Shown here: positions 1-8,867 of the stretch, in pieces
How positions within the stretch are numbered: the first letter of the stretch is position 1
Layout: the number at the start of each line of letters is the position of its first letter
Assembly (NCBI RefSeq): GCF_003173335.1
Contig: NZ_QGMZ01000041.1
Location: 1 to 55,522, forward strand
DNA: 55,522 bases
From: Methanospirillum stamsii
GTDB lineage: Archaea > Halobacteriota > Methanomicrobia > Methanomicrobiales > Methanospirillaceae
Reading direction: 5' to 3'
Made by a program: the position numbers and the translations under genes
The notes under the pieces: model-generated
Databases searched by the model: none
Seen by the model: the letters and a program-made list of their open reading frames with translations, nothing else
What the model was told of the DNA's origin: nothing

Positions 1-1
1 G

Positions 2-370
2 GAACGACTCTTCTCTCGGTTATTGCTTGATATTTCTCCGGTCTTTATCGTCGCAATCGGTGCGGATGGAAAAACTATCATGATGAACCGGATGCTTCTT
101 GATATCCTGGAGTATTCTGAAGAAGAAGTGATAGGGAAAGATTATCTGACTGCCTTTGTACCTGCAGAAGATCATGAGATGGTTTCTGATGTTTTCCGCA
201 AAATTGTTGGCGATACCTCTACAACTCTGAATGAAAACCGGATTGTGAGTAAATCCGGAAAGATCTACCTGGTGGAATGGAGGGGAAGACCGGTCCTGAA
301 TCCTTCAGGAGAACTTGATTTCTTCGTTGGTATCGGGATAGATATCACCAGGGGAAAGAATAGATTGTGA
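2..370 (+). CDS. PAS-domain sensor protein, C-terminal part (gene starts before the window)
   Basis: The reading frame is open to the left edge of the window, so this is the C-terminal end of a longer protein and the TTG at 23 is not a real start. The visible 122 residues form one PAS fold: an FIVAIGADGKTIMMN core, the ILEYSEEEVIGKDY helix, and a closing FVGIGIDITRGKN that is typical of PAS/PAC ends in methanogen sensors. No kinase domain follows; the stop is at 368-370. The missing upstream part probably holds more PAS or receiver domains. The signal sensed is unknown. Confidence 0.8.
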   Translation, partial: ERLFSRLLLDISPVFIVAIGADGKTIMMNRMLLDILEYSEEEVIGKDYLTAFVPAEDHEMVSDVFRKIVGDTSTTLNENRIVSKSGKIYLVEWRGRPVLNPSGELDFFVGIGIDITRGKNRL

Positions 371-453
371 AATATTTTCGCGAGTTTTGATCCATAATTT
401 CATAATTCACTGTTATTTCACGAAAATTCCGGGTCTTTAACTCCTGGTCGAGA

Positions 454-471
454 GTTTTCCCCGGGGGAAAC
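454..471. promoter_or_regulatory. Near-perfect dyad upstream of the MerR gene, candidate operator
   Basis: GTTTTCCCCGGGGGAAAC is an almost perfect 18-base palindrome ending about 35 bases before the likely ATG of the MerR-type regulator. MerR proteins bind dyads in their own promoters, so autoregulation is an inference. No T-run follows, which argues against a terminator. Confidence 0.35.
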
Positions 472-505
472 TGCGGTCACCTATACCTCTTTGTATCTCA
501 CATGT

Positions 506-1345
506 ATGAGTAACACTATGATCCAAAACAAGATCCCTATTGGCCGGTTTTCGATGATCACCCGTCTGACCTGTAAGGCACTTCGTCTCTATGACGAAAC
601 CGGTCTTCTTTCTCCATCAGCAAAGGACAGGTTTACCGGATACCGGTACTATTCACTCTCCCAGATAGAGCGTGGTGTATTGATTCGATCCCTTGTTGAC
701 CTTGGGTTTCCCCTGGCCCGGATTAATGAGATGATTGATGCCAAAACCAGCGGTGATACTGAGAAGATGAGTCAGCTCCTTGAAGACCAACGGCAACGGG
801 TTTCTTTTGAGATAGATAGGTTACGTTCCATAGATCGCCTTTTAGAGCGTCAAAAAAAGGAGATGTTTTCAATGATTATCGCAGAACCAAAATTCAAAGA
901 TATCGAACCTCTTCGTGTCCTTTCTCTCCGGGATAAAGGAGAGTATGGAGAGATTATTACCCGGCTCATCTCCCGGTTGTGTGAATTTTTAGGATCACCT
1001 GATCTGAATGCTTCAAATTTTTCGGTAACCGGACCCTTTATGACTATCTATCATGATGGTGAATACCGGGAATTTGATGCGGATGTTGAAGTTGCAGTTC
1101 CGGTTACCGGCAGACTCCCTGATCAGATCCCGGGTATTGAGGTTAAAACGATTCCGGGAGGCAGATTTGCATCCGCAATTCATAAAGGGCCATACCAGGA
1201 TGTTCATGAATCCTGGGGTAAACTGTATGAGTGGGCTGCGAACCAGGGTTATGAACCGAAAACACCGTGTAGGGATAATTACCTGAATGATCCAAACGAT
1301 GTTCCGGAAGAGGAGTTGCTGACCGAGTTACTCATTCCGGTATAA
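506..1345 (+). CDS. MerR family transcriptional regulator with GyrI-like effector-binding domain
   Basis: Residues of about 10-80 form a MerR-type winged helix (IGRFSMITRLTCKALRLYDE, then GYRYYSLSQIERG), followed by a dimerisation coiled coil (about 85-120). The C-terminal 150 residues match the GyrI/AraC effector-binding fold that binds small, often hydrophobic, ligands (VPVTGRLPDQIPGIEVKTIPGGRFASAIHKGPY). This BltR/BmrR-like layout usually controls efflux or stress genes, but no transporter is adjacent. A TTG at 491 and ATGs at 506 and 518 are all in frame; 506 is chosen because the MerR fold begins shortly after. A palindrome at 454-471 may be its operator. Confidence 0.85.
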   Translation: MSNTMIQNKIPIGRFSMITRLTCKALRLYDETGLLSPSAKDRFTGYRYYSLSQIERGVLIRSLVDLGFPLARINEMIDAKTSGDTEKMSQLLEDQRQRVSFEIDRLRSIDRLLERQKKEMFSMIIAEPKFKDIEPLRVLSLRDKGEYGEIITRLISRLCEFLGSPDLNASNFSVTGPFMTIYHDGEYREFDADVEVAVPVTGRLPDQIPGIEVKTIPGGRFASAIHKGPYQDVHESWGKLYEWAANQGYEPKTPCRDNYLNDPNDVPEEELLTELLIPV

Positions 1346-1478
1346 ATCAGTGTGATTTTCGATATCCAACTGTCATTGTAGAGATGATGGTAAGGATATT
1401 TATCCTTTATTACTGATAACAACGAAATAGTTCATTTGATTGAAGTAGTATATGCAGGGGTTTAGATAGGAATTAATT

Positions 1479-1691
1479 ATGAAGGATAATCGGTATGTTT
1501 CACCTCCCGGAGCATTGAAATTTACAAAGAAAAAAATAACGGTTTCAGAAAAGGATATGGCTGAAGCCGAAGAGGTATTTGATACTATTACAGATAATAT
1601 GAATGCGACCAGTATCGATGATAATACTCTGGATATTATCCGGATGAGAAAGAAAAACCAATCCAGTAACCCTGCTTTCTCCCATCACTAA
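1479..1691 (+). CDS. Small hypothetical protein (70 aa)
   Basis: A short frame with an ATG preceded by a weak AGGA. The product is charged (Lys/Glu/Asp-rich) with no membrane segment or cysteine motif. Residues 20-55 look helical and acidic (SEKDMAEAEEVFDTITDNM). No family is recognised. It stands alone between the MerR gene and the receiver-PAS gene, with AT-rich spacers on both sides. It could be a chance frame, but its codon use resembles the neighbours. Confidence 0.5.
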   Translation: MKDNRYVSPPGALKFTKKKITVSEKDMAEAEEVFDTITDNMNATSIDDNTLDIIRMRKKNQSSNPAFSHH

Positions 1692-1867
1692 CCCTCGTTT
1701 TCTTTATATTTTTTTATGTAAACAGTTTTTTCTATTCCCGAGCATTACGTATACTCATACACAGCTCATTTGATGATCTGGTTCCCGGATAATAAATAAA
1801 TATTCGATGAATAGGTATTCATTCTATCATTGGCTAACGGGACCAGTTACAGTAGATAGGTTTTACA

Positions 1868-4363
1868 ATGTCTGATGAAGATGAGGGATCTCCGTTGATA
1901 TCTATTCTCTATGTAGACGATGAAGAAGATCTTCTCATAATTGGAAAGCTCTTTCTGGAACGATCCGGTCCATTCAGGGTTGATACCGTGGCATCTGCAA
2001 AGGCTGCCCTCTCTACTTCCGCCATCTCCTCCTACGATGCCATTGTTTCTGATTACCAGATGCCTGGAATGGATGGGATTGAATTTTTAAAAGAAGTCCG
2101 GAGGCAGTATGGAGACATTCCTTTTATTCTTTATACCGGCCGGGGTCGGGAAGAAGTAGTGATTGAGGCAATCAATAACGGGGCTGATTTTTATCTCCAG
2201 AAGGGAGGTGAGCCCAAGTCGCAATTTGCTGAACTCTCACATAAAATCAGGCAGGCAGTCCGGAGAAAACAGGCGGAAAAATCTGTTCGTGAGTCTGAAA
2301 AGCGGGTGTCGGATATTATAAATTTCCTTCCTGATGCTACCTTTGCAATAAATCGGGAAGGAGAGGTAATTGCCTGGAATAAGGCTCTGGAAGAGATGAC
2401 CGGTTTTTCTGGAGCCAGGTTTATCGGGAAGAAGCATTATGAATATGTGTTTGCTTTTTATTCCAGAGATCGCCCGCTCCTTATTGATCTTATTGACGAA
2501 CCTGACGAGGTTATCCGTTCCTACTATCCGAAATTTTTCCGGGAAGATTCGTCTATTAGTGCCGAGACTGAAACTATTCAACTGAGTGGGAAGAAGATTT
2601 TCACTGCCATCAAGGTCTGCAGGTTATACAATCAGGAAGGGGAGGTTACCGGAGCGATTGAGACAATCCGTGACATCACCTACCTGAAAGATACTGAACG
2701 TGAACTTTTTAACAGTGAACAGCGATATCGCTCGATTGTTCATGATCAGACCGATTATGTCGCCCGTTTTACTCAGGATGGGACGGTTACGTTCATCAAC
2801 GAAGCATATCGTCAGAATTTTGCTCCCTTATTGAATCTGCAGGATGTTCTTGGGAAAAATATTCGTGACCTGATGCAGATTCAGAATTTTCAGAAGGTTG
2901 AGGATTTTCTTCGAACACTCTCTGTTGAAAGTCCGGTGAGGGATATGGAACGGGAGATTCTGGCAGCAGACGGTGAGAAGCACTGGCAGTTATGGACGGT
3001 TCGGGCACTTTTTGATGAGCAGGGCGAACCTTCTGAGTACCAGGTTTCAGGCAAGGATATCACCCGTCTCAAACGGGACGAAGAAGAGATTGCTTTTAAG
3101 AATATCATATTAAAAACCCAGCAGGAAGCATCACCCGATGGAATTCTTATTGTTGATTCTGAAGGGTCTATCTTAGGATATAACAATAATTTTAAGGTAT
3201 TATGGGATATCCCTGAAGATCTTTTAGAAGCCCTGGATGATGAGCCGGTTCTCCAGCATGTCTCTATGCAGCCTGCAGATAGGGATTCGTTTCTCTTCCG
3301 GGTACGATATCTGTATGAGCACCCGGATGAGAGGAGTTTTGAGGAGATTCCCCTTCGGGGCGGGAGGACTATTGAACGGTTTTCTTCTCCCATGCTTGGG
3401 CCGGACGGGAAAAATTTTGGCAGGGTTTGGTTTTTCAGGGATATCACCGAGCGAAAACGGGCAGATGATGAGATTCGGGCAGCATATGAACAGCTCTCTG
3501 CATCTGAGGAGTCGCTGCAGAGTTCTTATCAGGAACTTCTCGCCAGTAAGCAGGCCCTCCAGGATAGTGAATCCCGGCTCCGGTCTCTTATTGATAATAC
3601 CGAGGAAGCCGTATCCATGGTTGATGAAGAGGGCAAGGTTATCGAATGGAATCTGAGTTCTGAACGGATATCCGGGATCCCAAAAGAAGAAGCCCTCGGA
3701 ATGTATTTGTGGGATATCACCTTCCGGATGGCACCGATGCAGCATCAGGATGCAGAGCATCGGGAGGCGATTAAGCAGGCAATTCTTTCCTCATTAAAAA
3801 CGGGAGTTCCGGTTTTCCTAAAACCTGAGATTATTACCGGTACACGTCCGGACGGGACCACGATTATTACCCGTCAGAGGATCTTTTCCATTAAAACAAA
3901 TCAGGGATTCCGGTTTGGTTCAATCTCCCATGATATCACCGAGGAAGTACGGGCAAAAGAGGCAGTTCGGGAGAGCGAGGAGCGGTTCAGGGGGATAGCA
4001 GAGCGTTCGTCTGATTTGATTTTACTTTTTGATAGTCAGCTTCGCGTTACCTATGCTTCTCCTGCTGCTCGGACGGTTCTGGGGTATGAGCCGGAAGAAC
4101 TGCTTGGAAAATCGTATGAATTTGCTATTGAAGAGATATTTGACGAGGGTAGTGATATTATTTCCCATGATGCCGATGAAGTTTTGAAAGGAGAATCAAA
4201 GGGGAAAAGGACATATGATAGGAATCTCCGGATTGTCAAAAAGGATGGTACCCGGTCATATGTAAGTATTCATGCCGTCCCGATATTTCATGATGGGGCT
4301 TTATCCGGGGCACAGGCATCAATCCGGGAGATTCCGGGTTCGGATGAGGGTGGTGAGAGCTGA
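1868..4363 (+). CDS. Response regulator receiver protein with multiple PAS domains
   Basis: An N-terminal receiver domain (about 8-130) has the acidic pair in LYVDDEED, the phosphoacceptor Asp62 in IVSDYQMPGMDG and the FILYTGRG segment. It is followed by about five PAS units (near residues 145-270, 280-400, 415-530, 560-690 and 705-820), several closing with the PAC-type DIT signature, and a coiled coil near 525-560. There is no HATPase domain, so it cannot be a kinase by itself; it probably relays phosphotransfer to a partner through PAS contacts. This architecture is common in Methanospirillum-type genomes. It is intact, cytoplasmic and monocistronic. Confidence 0.9.
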   Translation: MSDEDEGSPLISILYVDDEEDLLIIGKLFLERSGPFRVDTVASAKAALSTSAISSYDAIVSDYQMPGMDGIEFLKEVRRQYGDIPFILYTGRGREEVVIEAINNGADFYLQKGGEPKSQFAELSHKIRQAVRRKQAEKSVRESEKRVSDIINFLPDATFAINREGEVIAWNKALEEMTGFSGARFIGKKHYEYVFAFYSRDRPLLIDLIDEPDEVIRSYYPKFFREDSSISAETETIQLSGKKIFTAIKVCRLYNQEGEVTGAIETIRDITYLKDTERELFNSEQRYRSIVHDQTDYVARFTQDGTVTFINEAYRQNFAPLLNLQDVLGKNIRDLMQIQNFQKVEDFLRTLSVESPVRDMEREILAADGEKHWQLWTVRALFDEQGEPSEYQVSGKDITRLKRDEEEIAFKNIILKTQQEASPDGILIVDSEGSILGYNNNFKVLWDIPEDLLEALDDEPVLQHVSMQPADRDSFLFRVRYLYEHPDERSFEEIPLRGGRTIERFSSPMLGPDGKNFGRVWFFRDITERKRADDEIRAAYEQLSASEESLQSSYQELLASKQALQDSESRLRSLIDNTEEAVSMVDEEGKVIEWNLSSERISGIPKEEALGMYLWDITFRMAPMQHQDAEHREAIKQAILSSLKTGVPVFLKPEIITGTRPDGTTIITRQRIFSIKTNQGFRFGSISHDITEEVRAKEAVRESEERFRGIAERSSDLILLFDSQLRVTYASPAARTVLGYEPEELLGKSYEFAIEEIFDEGSDIISHDADEVLKGESKGKRTYDRNLRIVKKDGTRSYVSIHAVPIFHDGALSGAQASIREIPGSDEGGES

Positions 4364-4429
4364 GTTCTGTAATTGATAATCGTTTGATTACGCTCACATC
4401 ACTTAAATTGAGTATGATAATGAAAAAAT

Positions 4430-4820
4430 TTATAGATAATTTTTAACATCAATACCCATTTCGGAAAAATGTTTATCTCCTGTTACAACGATGGCACTCA
4501 TCTCCAGTGCTGTTGCTGCAATTATTGCATCTGCTACTGATATTCCCGCTTTTTTTATTGATCCAGCTGTAAGAGCGATAGTAATAGTCACTGGAATAAT
4601 TGTGAGATCTGAAGTAAGTATTGGTTGGAGACGTATGTCTGCTTCTTTTTCTCCAAAACGTTTAGTATATAAATATTTTAGTTCCGTAAGAGTAACTGTT
4701 GAAAGAAATCCTCTGGCCTGGCCCTTTTCAATCTCCTCAAATAATGTTTGTACCACATTACACCTAAGTTTCCTGATGTAAAAGAGTAATGAGTGCATGA
4801 GTATCAAAAAGAAAATTCAT
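4430..4820 (-). pseudogene. PIN-domain (VapC-like) toxin, frameshifted near its N-terminus
   Basis: An ATG at 4820 overlaps the antitoxin stop (ATGA) and begins MNFLFDTHALITLLHQET, a typical PIN start with the first catalytic Asp in FDTHAL, but it reaches a stop after 18 codons. The rest of the PIN domain continues in another frame from about 4770 (NVVQTLFEEIEKGQA through ISVADAIIAATALEMSAIVVTGDKHF), keeping the later acidic residues (TELKYLY, SVADAIIAA, VTGDKHF). A single-base loss near 4765-4775 would explain both pieces. The family acts as a ribonuclease; as read here the toxin would be inactive. A sequencing error is possible. Confidence 0.75.
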
Positions 4821-5041
4821 TGAATTATCCGTTCTTCTCTTCTTAGACTCTTTAATTCTTCTAAGAATCCGTTTTCAGAATAGATGCCCATCAGTTTTGA
4901 AATTCGGGTTTGTGGAACAATTAACAGGCCGTCCTCTTTTTCTTTAAGTATGATTGTATCACCGGTATTCAGATTGTATTTTTTGCGCAATTCTAGTGGT
5001 ATGGATATCTGGCCATTATCTGAAATTTCACTGACTTCCAT
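4817..5041 (-). CDS. AbrB/MazE-type (SpoVT fold) antitoxin
   Basis: A short swapped-hairpin DNA-binding protein: MEVSEISDNGQISIPLELRK, then YNLNTGDTIIL, the classic AbrB layout, with a C-terminal tail (LMGIYSENGFLEELKSLRRE) that would bind the toxin. The start at 5041 is chosen by family length; another in-frame ATG lies at 5062. It precedes the PIN gene with an ATGA overlap, so the two were translationally coupled. It is likely to repress its own promoter. It is intact although its toxin is frameshifted. Confidence 0.8.
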   Translation of the reverse strand: MEVSEISDNGQISIPLELRKKYNLNTGDTIILKEKEDGLLIVPQTRISKLMGIYSENGFLEELKSLRREERIIQ

Positions 5042-5243
5042 GAAAAATATATATTCCCCCATAATGTGTAAGGTTTTCTATAAGTATGTGAATTGCTGTG
5101 TCTCTTTTATAACACTATTCGTCACAACACCTTCATGGTTTTTTCTTGTTTTCTTATCCGGGGATATGGTGTGTTTTTTCCGGACAGAAAAATAATTGGA
5201 CAGAAACAGATAATTTTTCATAATCAGACTCATATGCTATAGT

Positions 5244-5990
5244 ATGAAGACTGCTGTTATTGCTCCAATAGGTATGAGTCCACCGGTTATCACTGAATTT
5301 ATTGACGGGATTGGTGAACCGGTGTCTGATCTCGTTCTGATTGCAACCAGTCATCCACAGGTTCTGGCTGGTGTTAATCTGGTTAAGGCTGGTCTCACCC
5401 GGAAGTACCAGTGGCTTCGTATCCATGTCGAAATTCTTCCGTTTGAGGATATTGCAACTTCAAATGAAAATTTTTCTTTTATGAAAAAGGCAGTCCGGAT
5501 TTTTAAAGAGGAACGTGAGAAGTTTCATTGCGACACGATTTACCTGAATGTTGCCGGTGGCCGGAAGAATATGTGTATCACCCTGGCACTGGTAGGTCAG
5601 CTGATGGGTGCTGATGGTGTGTTCCATCTGGTTAGCCATAATGTTGAATGGATTAATGAGAGGTTAGAGATGTTCCGGGCAAAAATAGGGCGTTTTGGAG
5701 ATGTTTCATCTCCGGAGGAAGCGAACTCTCTCTATGAAGAGGATGTTCTTAACTATGATTCTCTTCTTTTCCCGGATAGAAAATCGTACGAGATTATCCG
5801 GATTCCAACCCTTCCTTATCCAACTGATTATCTTGGATACCTTGTTGCAGGAATGAGTGATAGGGGAGCGGGTCTTACCGGTGAAGATAAGGAACTTTTA
5901 GAAAAGAACGGGATGATTGACAGGGCAGGCTCTGTTTGCGATCTTACTCCTCATGGTGAAGCATTTTTAGAGGTGATTTTTAACCGATGA
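5244..5990 (+). CDS. CARF-domain protein with C-terminal wHTH (Csx14/ring-nuclease-like)
   Basis: Residues 1-150 form a Rossmann-like CARF domain: the start MKTAVIAPIGMSPPVITEF (Ser12 in the first ligand loop), IATSHPQV around 33-40, and the signature NVAGGRKNM at 102-110. CARF domains bind the cyclic oligoadenylate made by Cas10. The C-terminal 60 residues (LTGEDKELLEKNGMID, then LTPHGEAF) look like a winged helix. No HEPN motif is present, so this may be a cOA-degrading ring nuclease or a cOA-responsive regulator. The NE0113/Csx14 relation is tentative. Its stop overlaps the next gene by ATGA, so the two form an operon. Confidence 0.75.
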   Translation: MKTAVIAPIGMSPPVITEFIDGIGEPVSDLVLIATSHPQVLAGVNLVKAGLTRKYQWLRIHVEILPFEDIATSNENFSFMKKAVRIFKEEREKFHCDTIYLNVAGGRKNMCITLALVGQLMGADGVFHLVSHNVEWINERLEMFRAKIGRFGDVSSPEEANSLYEEDVLNYDSLLFPDRKSYEIIRIPTLPYPTDYLGYLVAGMSDRGAGLTGEDKELLEKNGMIDRAGSVCDLTPHGEAFLEVIFNR

Positions 5991-7204
5991 AACTTCTTTC
6001 TTTTATCGGAACCGGGAGACTGCAAAATACCCGGTATTCGTTTCGGGATCGGATGATTGAAACTCCGGTTGTTCAGGAGGCTATCTGTTCTTTTTTTCCT
6101 GTTTCGGATGTGGTTATCTTTGCCACTGAAAAAGCTGAGGGTATAAATTTTTCAGAGGTTTCAAAAAACCTTCCTGATATCAGGCTTGTTCGTGTTCCGG
6201 AGGGGAGAAGTGAGGCAGAACTCTGGCAGATTTTTCTAACAGTTGCCGGAGAGGTGGAAGAGGGGGATGAGATTATTTTTGATATTACTCATGGGTTTCG
6301 CTCTCTTCCATTCATTGCTACGCTTTCCGCTGCATACCTGCAGGATGTGAAAGGGGTGCAGTTGAAGGCTCTGCTTTATGGGGCTTTTGATGCTACGGAT
6401 GATGGGGTAACTCCGATTTTTGATCTGTCCGGGTTTATCGAGATTTTTTCATGGATGGCGGGTGTCAGGTCTTTTCTTACCCATGTTGATGCCGGGGAGA
6501 TTTTACGGCTTATCAAGTCCGTTACTGCAGAGTTGTATCAGGATAAGGATGCATCAGAAAGACCGGTTCATCTGAATAATTTTGCAGCCCGTCTTGATGC
6601 ATTTACTTCTTCGGTCAGGTTATCACGGCCTGTTGAGGGGATTAGTTCAGCGACAGGGATTATAGAGTCTCTTCCCATGGCAGAGAGTGAGATAGCATCG
6701 TTTACTCCGGCTCTTGTTCCGTTGATAGGTAAAATTTCTGCTGTTTCCCGGTATGCTGCTCCAGATCCTGATGAAGATGATGGTATCTCCAGGGAGTACC
6801 TTGAAAAACAACTGGAAATGATTCGGTTCCAGGTAGAAAAAGGGCTTTATCAGCCTGCTGTTACTCTGGCCCGGGAATGGATGGTCTCGGTTCTGATTTT
6901 TGCAGCTGGTGACGGAAATCAGTGGCTGAGTAAAAATATTCGTGAAGAGGGTGAATGGACTCTTGGAGGAGCATCAAAAAAACTTCGGAATTCAAGATTT
7001 GATAGTACGATATATTCTGAATGGTATCTGAAACATCCATCCTGGAAGGAATGCACTGGAATCTGGGATGAGGTTTCAGGTATACGAAATGAGATTGCCC
7101 ATTGCGGAATGAATGAGAAGAAACAGAAGACAAAACGGCTTGAAGCCCGGGTACTTGGAATGACCGGATCACTTCAGAGATATTTTGAGTTTTTAGTTCC
7201 CTGA
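5987..7204 (+). CDS. CARF-HEPN ribonuclease, TM1812/Csx1-Csx2 family
   Basis: The N-terminal CARF domain opens with MKLLSFIGTGRLQNTRY and carries the TM1812 hallmark FDITHGFRSLPF near residues 98-109. The C-terminal HEPN domain has the RX4H catalytic motif in SGIRNEIAHCG (Arg367, His372). In this family cyclic oligoadenylate bound to CARF activates HEPN to cut single-stranded RNA without sequence specificity, causing dormancy or death of infected cells. At 405 aa it is full length. It overlaps the CARF-wHTH gene by 4 bases and is followed by a T-rich stretch and the array 1 leader. Confidence 0.88.
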   Translation: MKLLSFIGTGRLQNTRYSFRDRMIETPVVQEAICSFFPVSDVVIFATEKAEGINFSEVSKNLPDIRLVRVPEGRSEAELWQIFLTVAGEVEEGDEIIFDITHGFRSLPFIATLSAAYLQDVKGVQLKALLYGAFDATDDGVTPIFDLSGFIEIFSWMAGVRSFLTHVDAGEILRLIKSVTAELYQDKDASERPVHLNNFAARLDAFTSSVRLSRPVEGISSATGIIESLPMAESEIASFTPALVPLIGKISAVSRYAAPDPDEDDGISREYLEKQLEMIRFQVEKGLYQPAVTLAREWMVSVLIFAAGDGNQWLSKNIREEGEWTLGGASKKLRNSRFDSTIYSEWYLKHPSWKECTGIWDEVSGIRNEIAHCGMNEKKQKTKRLEARVLGMTGSLQRYFEFLVP

Positions 7205-7383
7205 TTCTATTTTTTTATAGGTTTTTAAGAGATATAGGTGAAACCGGGTATCTGGTATAAGAAATACTGGTGAGGTTTCGTCCGGATAATTATTAAACAA
7301 AATCTCTCTTTCAGGGAGATTATGATGGCTACCATGTACCTGGTGATAATGGTTTTGATTATCCGGCCATGGATTTCAAAAGA

Positions 7384-7511
7384 GAATGATTATATCCATT
7401 TGCGACGACGTTATAAAGGAGGTACGGAAATACCCCTCGTCGATCTGATAAAGGTATCGGGAAGATGGGGGTAAGAGTGCTCCGTTCGTTAAAAGGGCAA
7501 AATTTTTGGCC
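7384..7511 (+). promoter_or_regulatory. CRISPR array 1 leader (nearly identical to the array 2 leader)
   Basis: This 128-base stretch aligns without gaps to 18536-18663, with 14 mismatches counted by eye, and ends at the first repeat. It holds a weak TATA-like box (TTATATCC, 7390-7397) and the arms CGACGACG (7403-7410) and CCTCGTCG (7435-7442), which pair at 7 of 8 positions. Leaders carry the pre-crRNA promoter and the site where Cas1-Cas2 inserts spacers. The bases before it (7205-7383) hold a T-rich run after csx1 (about 7205-7217) and nothing else recognisable. Confidence 0.8.
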
Positions 7512-8363
7512 CTTGCATAAGGGTTCCATAAAAAACAAGGACTGCAACATCATTTTGTATCTGTAATCATCAGGTAACATATCACCTTGCATAAGGGTTC
7601 CATAAAAAACAAGGACTGCAACGTAATCATCAGGTAACATATCACTATGGCAGTGATGACTTGCATAAGGGTTCCATAAAAAACAAGGACTGCAACGGCA
7701 CAAATGGCTTTTGAACGTCCATTTTTGTAGCGCTTGCATAAGGGTTCCATAAAAAACAAGGACTGCAACGTTAGGTTGGGTCTATGACCTGACAGTTTTT
7801 TGGAACTTGCATAAGGGTTCCATAAAAAACAAGGACTGCAACTTTCTGATATTGCATCCATACCACTTTTATTCAATTCTTGCATAAGGGTTCCATAAAA
7901 AACAAGGACTGCAACGCAAAATACCGACCATAGAACAATCCTAGCCTACTACTTGCATAAGGGTTCCATAAAAAACAAGGACTGCAACATCCCGGCCTTA
8001 TCAATCCACCCCAGCCCTATTCCGTCCGCTTGCATAAGGGTTCCATAAAAAACAAGGACTGCAACATGTTACTTCACATTTCCATGGTTCATGTGCAATA
8101 ACTTGCATAAGGGTTCCATAAAAAACAAGGACTGCAACTTCGATACATTGAAGGATGAATTAATGGATATGCTATCTTGCATAAGGGTTCCATAAAAAAC
8201 AAGGACTGCAACCACATTTTGTTTTACCTCCTTTAGAGTAGTGAGATTTTCAGCTTGCATAAGGGTTCCATAAAAAACAAGGACTGCAACCTCAGAACCA
8301 TATCGACTGGTTGCGTGATGTACGTCGGCTTGCATAAGAGTTCCACAAAAACAAGGGCTATAC
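7512..8363 (+). CRISPR. CRISPR array 1: 12 repeats of 37 bases, 11 spacers
   Basis: Repeats start at 7512, 7586, 7660, 7733, 7806, 7879, 7952, 8029, 8102, 8176, 8254 and 8329. The unit begins CTTGCATAAGGGTTCCATAA and ends ACAAGGACTGCAAC; TTGCA and TGCAA at its ends can pair. The last 8 bases, ACTGCAAC, fit a type III crRNA 5' handle, so transcription is on the plus strand from the leader at 7384-7511. Spacers are 36-41 bases. The twelfth repeat (8329-8363) is degenerate and marks the old end; it carries CAC where the others carry CAT. Spacers 1 and 2 share 23 bases (7563-7585 and 7623-7645). Confidence 0.97.
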
Positions 8364-8469
8364 TTAAATAACATAAAACAAAAATTTTAAAAAATTTTCG
8401 GATTATTACAGTTAAAAAAATACGATATCTGTTGTTTGGAGAGTTATAAAACAAATTTCAATGAGAAAT

Positions 8470-8487
8470 TTATACATATTTGTATAA
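8470..8487. promoter_or_regulatory. AT-rich palindrome ahead of the unknown two-gene cassette
   Basis: TTATACATATTTGTATAA is an 18-base sequence with 7-base arms and a 4-base centre. It lies in the AT-rich spacer 8364-8615 between the last repeat and the first small gene and could be an operator. A separate TATA-like run (TTTTATAT, about 8583-8590) lies some 28 bases before the ATG at 8616, fitting a short-leader or leaderless transcript. The rest of the spacer shows nothing recognisable. Confidence 0.35.
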
Positions 8488-8615
8488 CACAAGTATGTTA
8501 AGGAATTACTAGTAATAAGAGAGTTACATGAATCTCTTTGGAACCGGGACAAATATCATGGTTTCATGATTCTCATATATTATTTTATATCACACAAAAC
8601 AATGAGATAAGAAAG

Positions 8616-8867
8616 ATGTCTGAAGTATTTAAAGAAGGGGTGATTACTTTTGATTCTGCATCCAAAAAAGAGATATTATCATTTTTTGGGAAAACTTTGG
8701 ATGAAGAAGGGTACCTTGTGGAATCTGATAATCTCTCACAAAGAGTTATTACTCCCGACTATGAAGAAATCAAATTAAGTGAATTTGCAGGAATCCGGAA
8801 AGGTTCTGAGATATATATAAAATCTGATCTCCCCTCTTTGATAATGCTCATTGACAGTTTACAATAA
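8616..8867 (+). CDS. Hypothetical acidic protein (83 aa), first gene of unknown cassette
   Basis: The product (MSEVFKEGVITFDSASKKEI to the end DLPSLIMLIDSLQ) is small and acidic, with no cysteines and no membrane segment. The ATG at 8616 is chosen because a TATA-like run lies the right distance upstream; a TTG at 8538 would add 26 residues but has no ribosome site. Its stop is directly followed by the ATG of the next gene, so the two are probably translated together. No family is recognised. Its size and acidity fit an antitoxin- or adaptor-like partner, but that is inference only. Confidence 0.6.
   Translation: MSEVFKEGVITFDSASKKEILSFFGKTLDEEGYLVESDNLSQRVITPDYEEIKLSEFAGIRKGSEIYIKSDLPSLIMLIDSLQ

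Noticed and set aside
2237-3760. Long antisense and out-of-frame ORFs inside the receiver-PAS gene
   Set aside because: Shadows of the real plus-strand gene; no family match and no start signals.
7359-8454. Several minus-strand frames of 70-126 codons across array 1
   Set aside because: They are read through the repeat units (repeated FFMEPLCK-like words) and are artefacts of periodic repeat sequence; the repeats define a CRISPR array.
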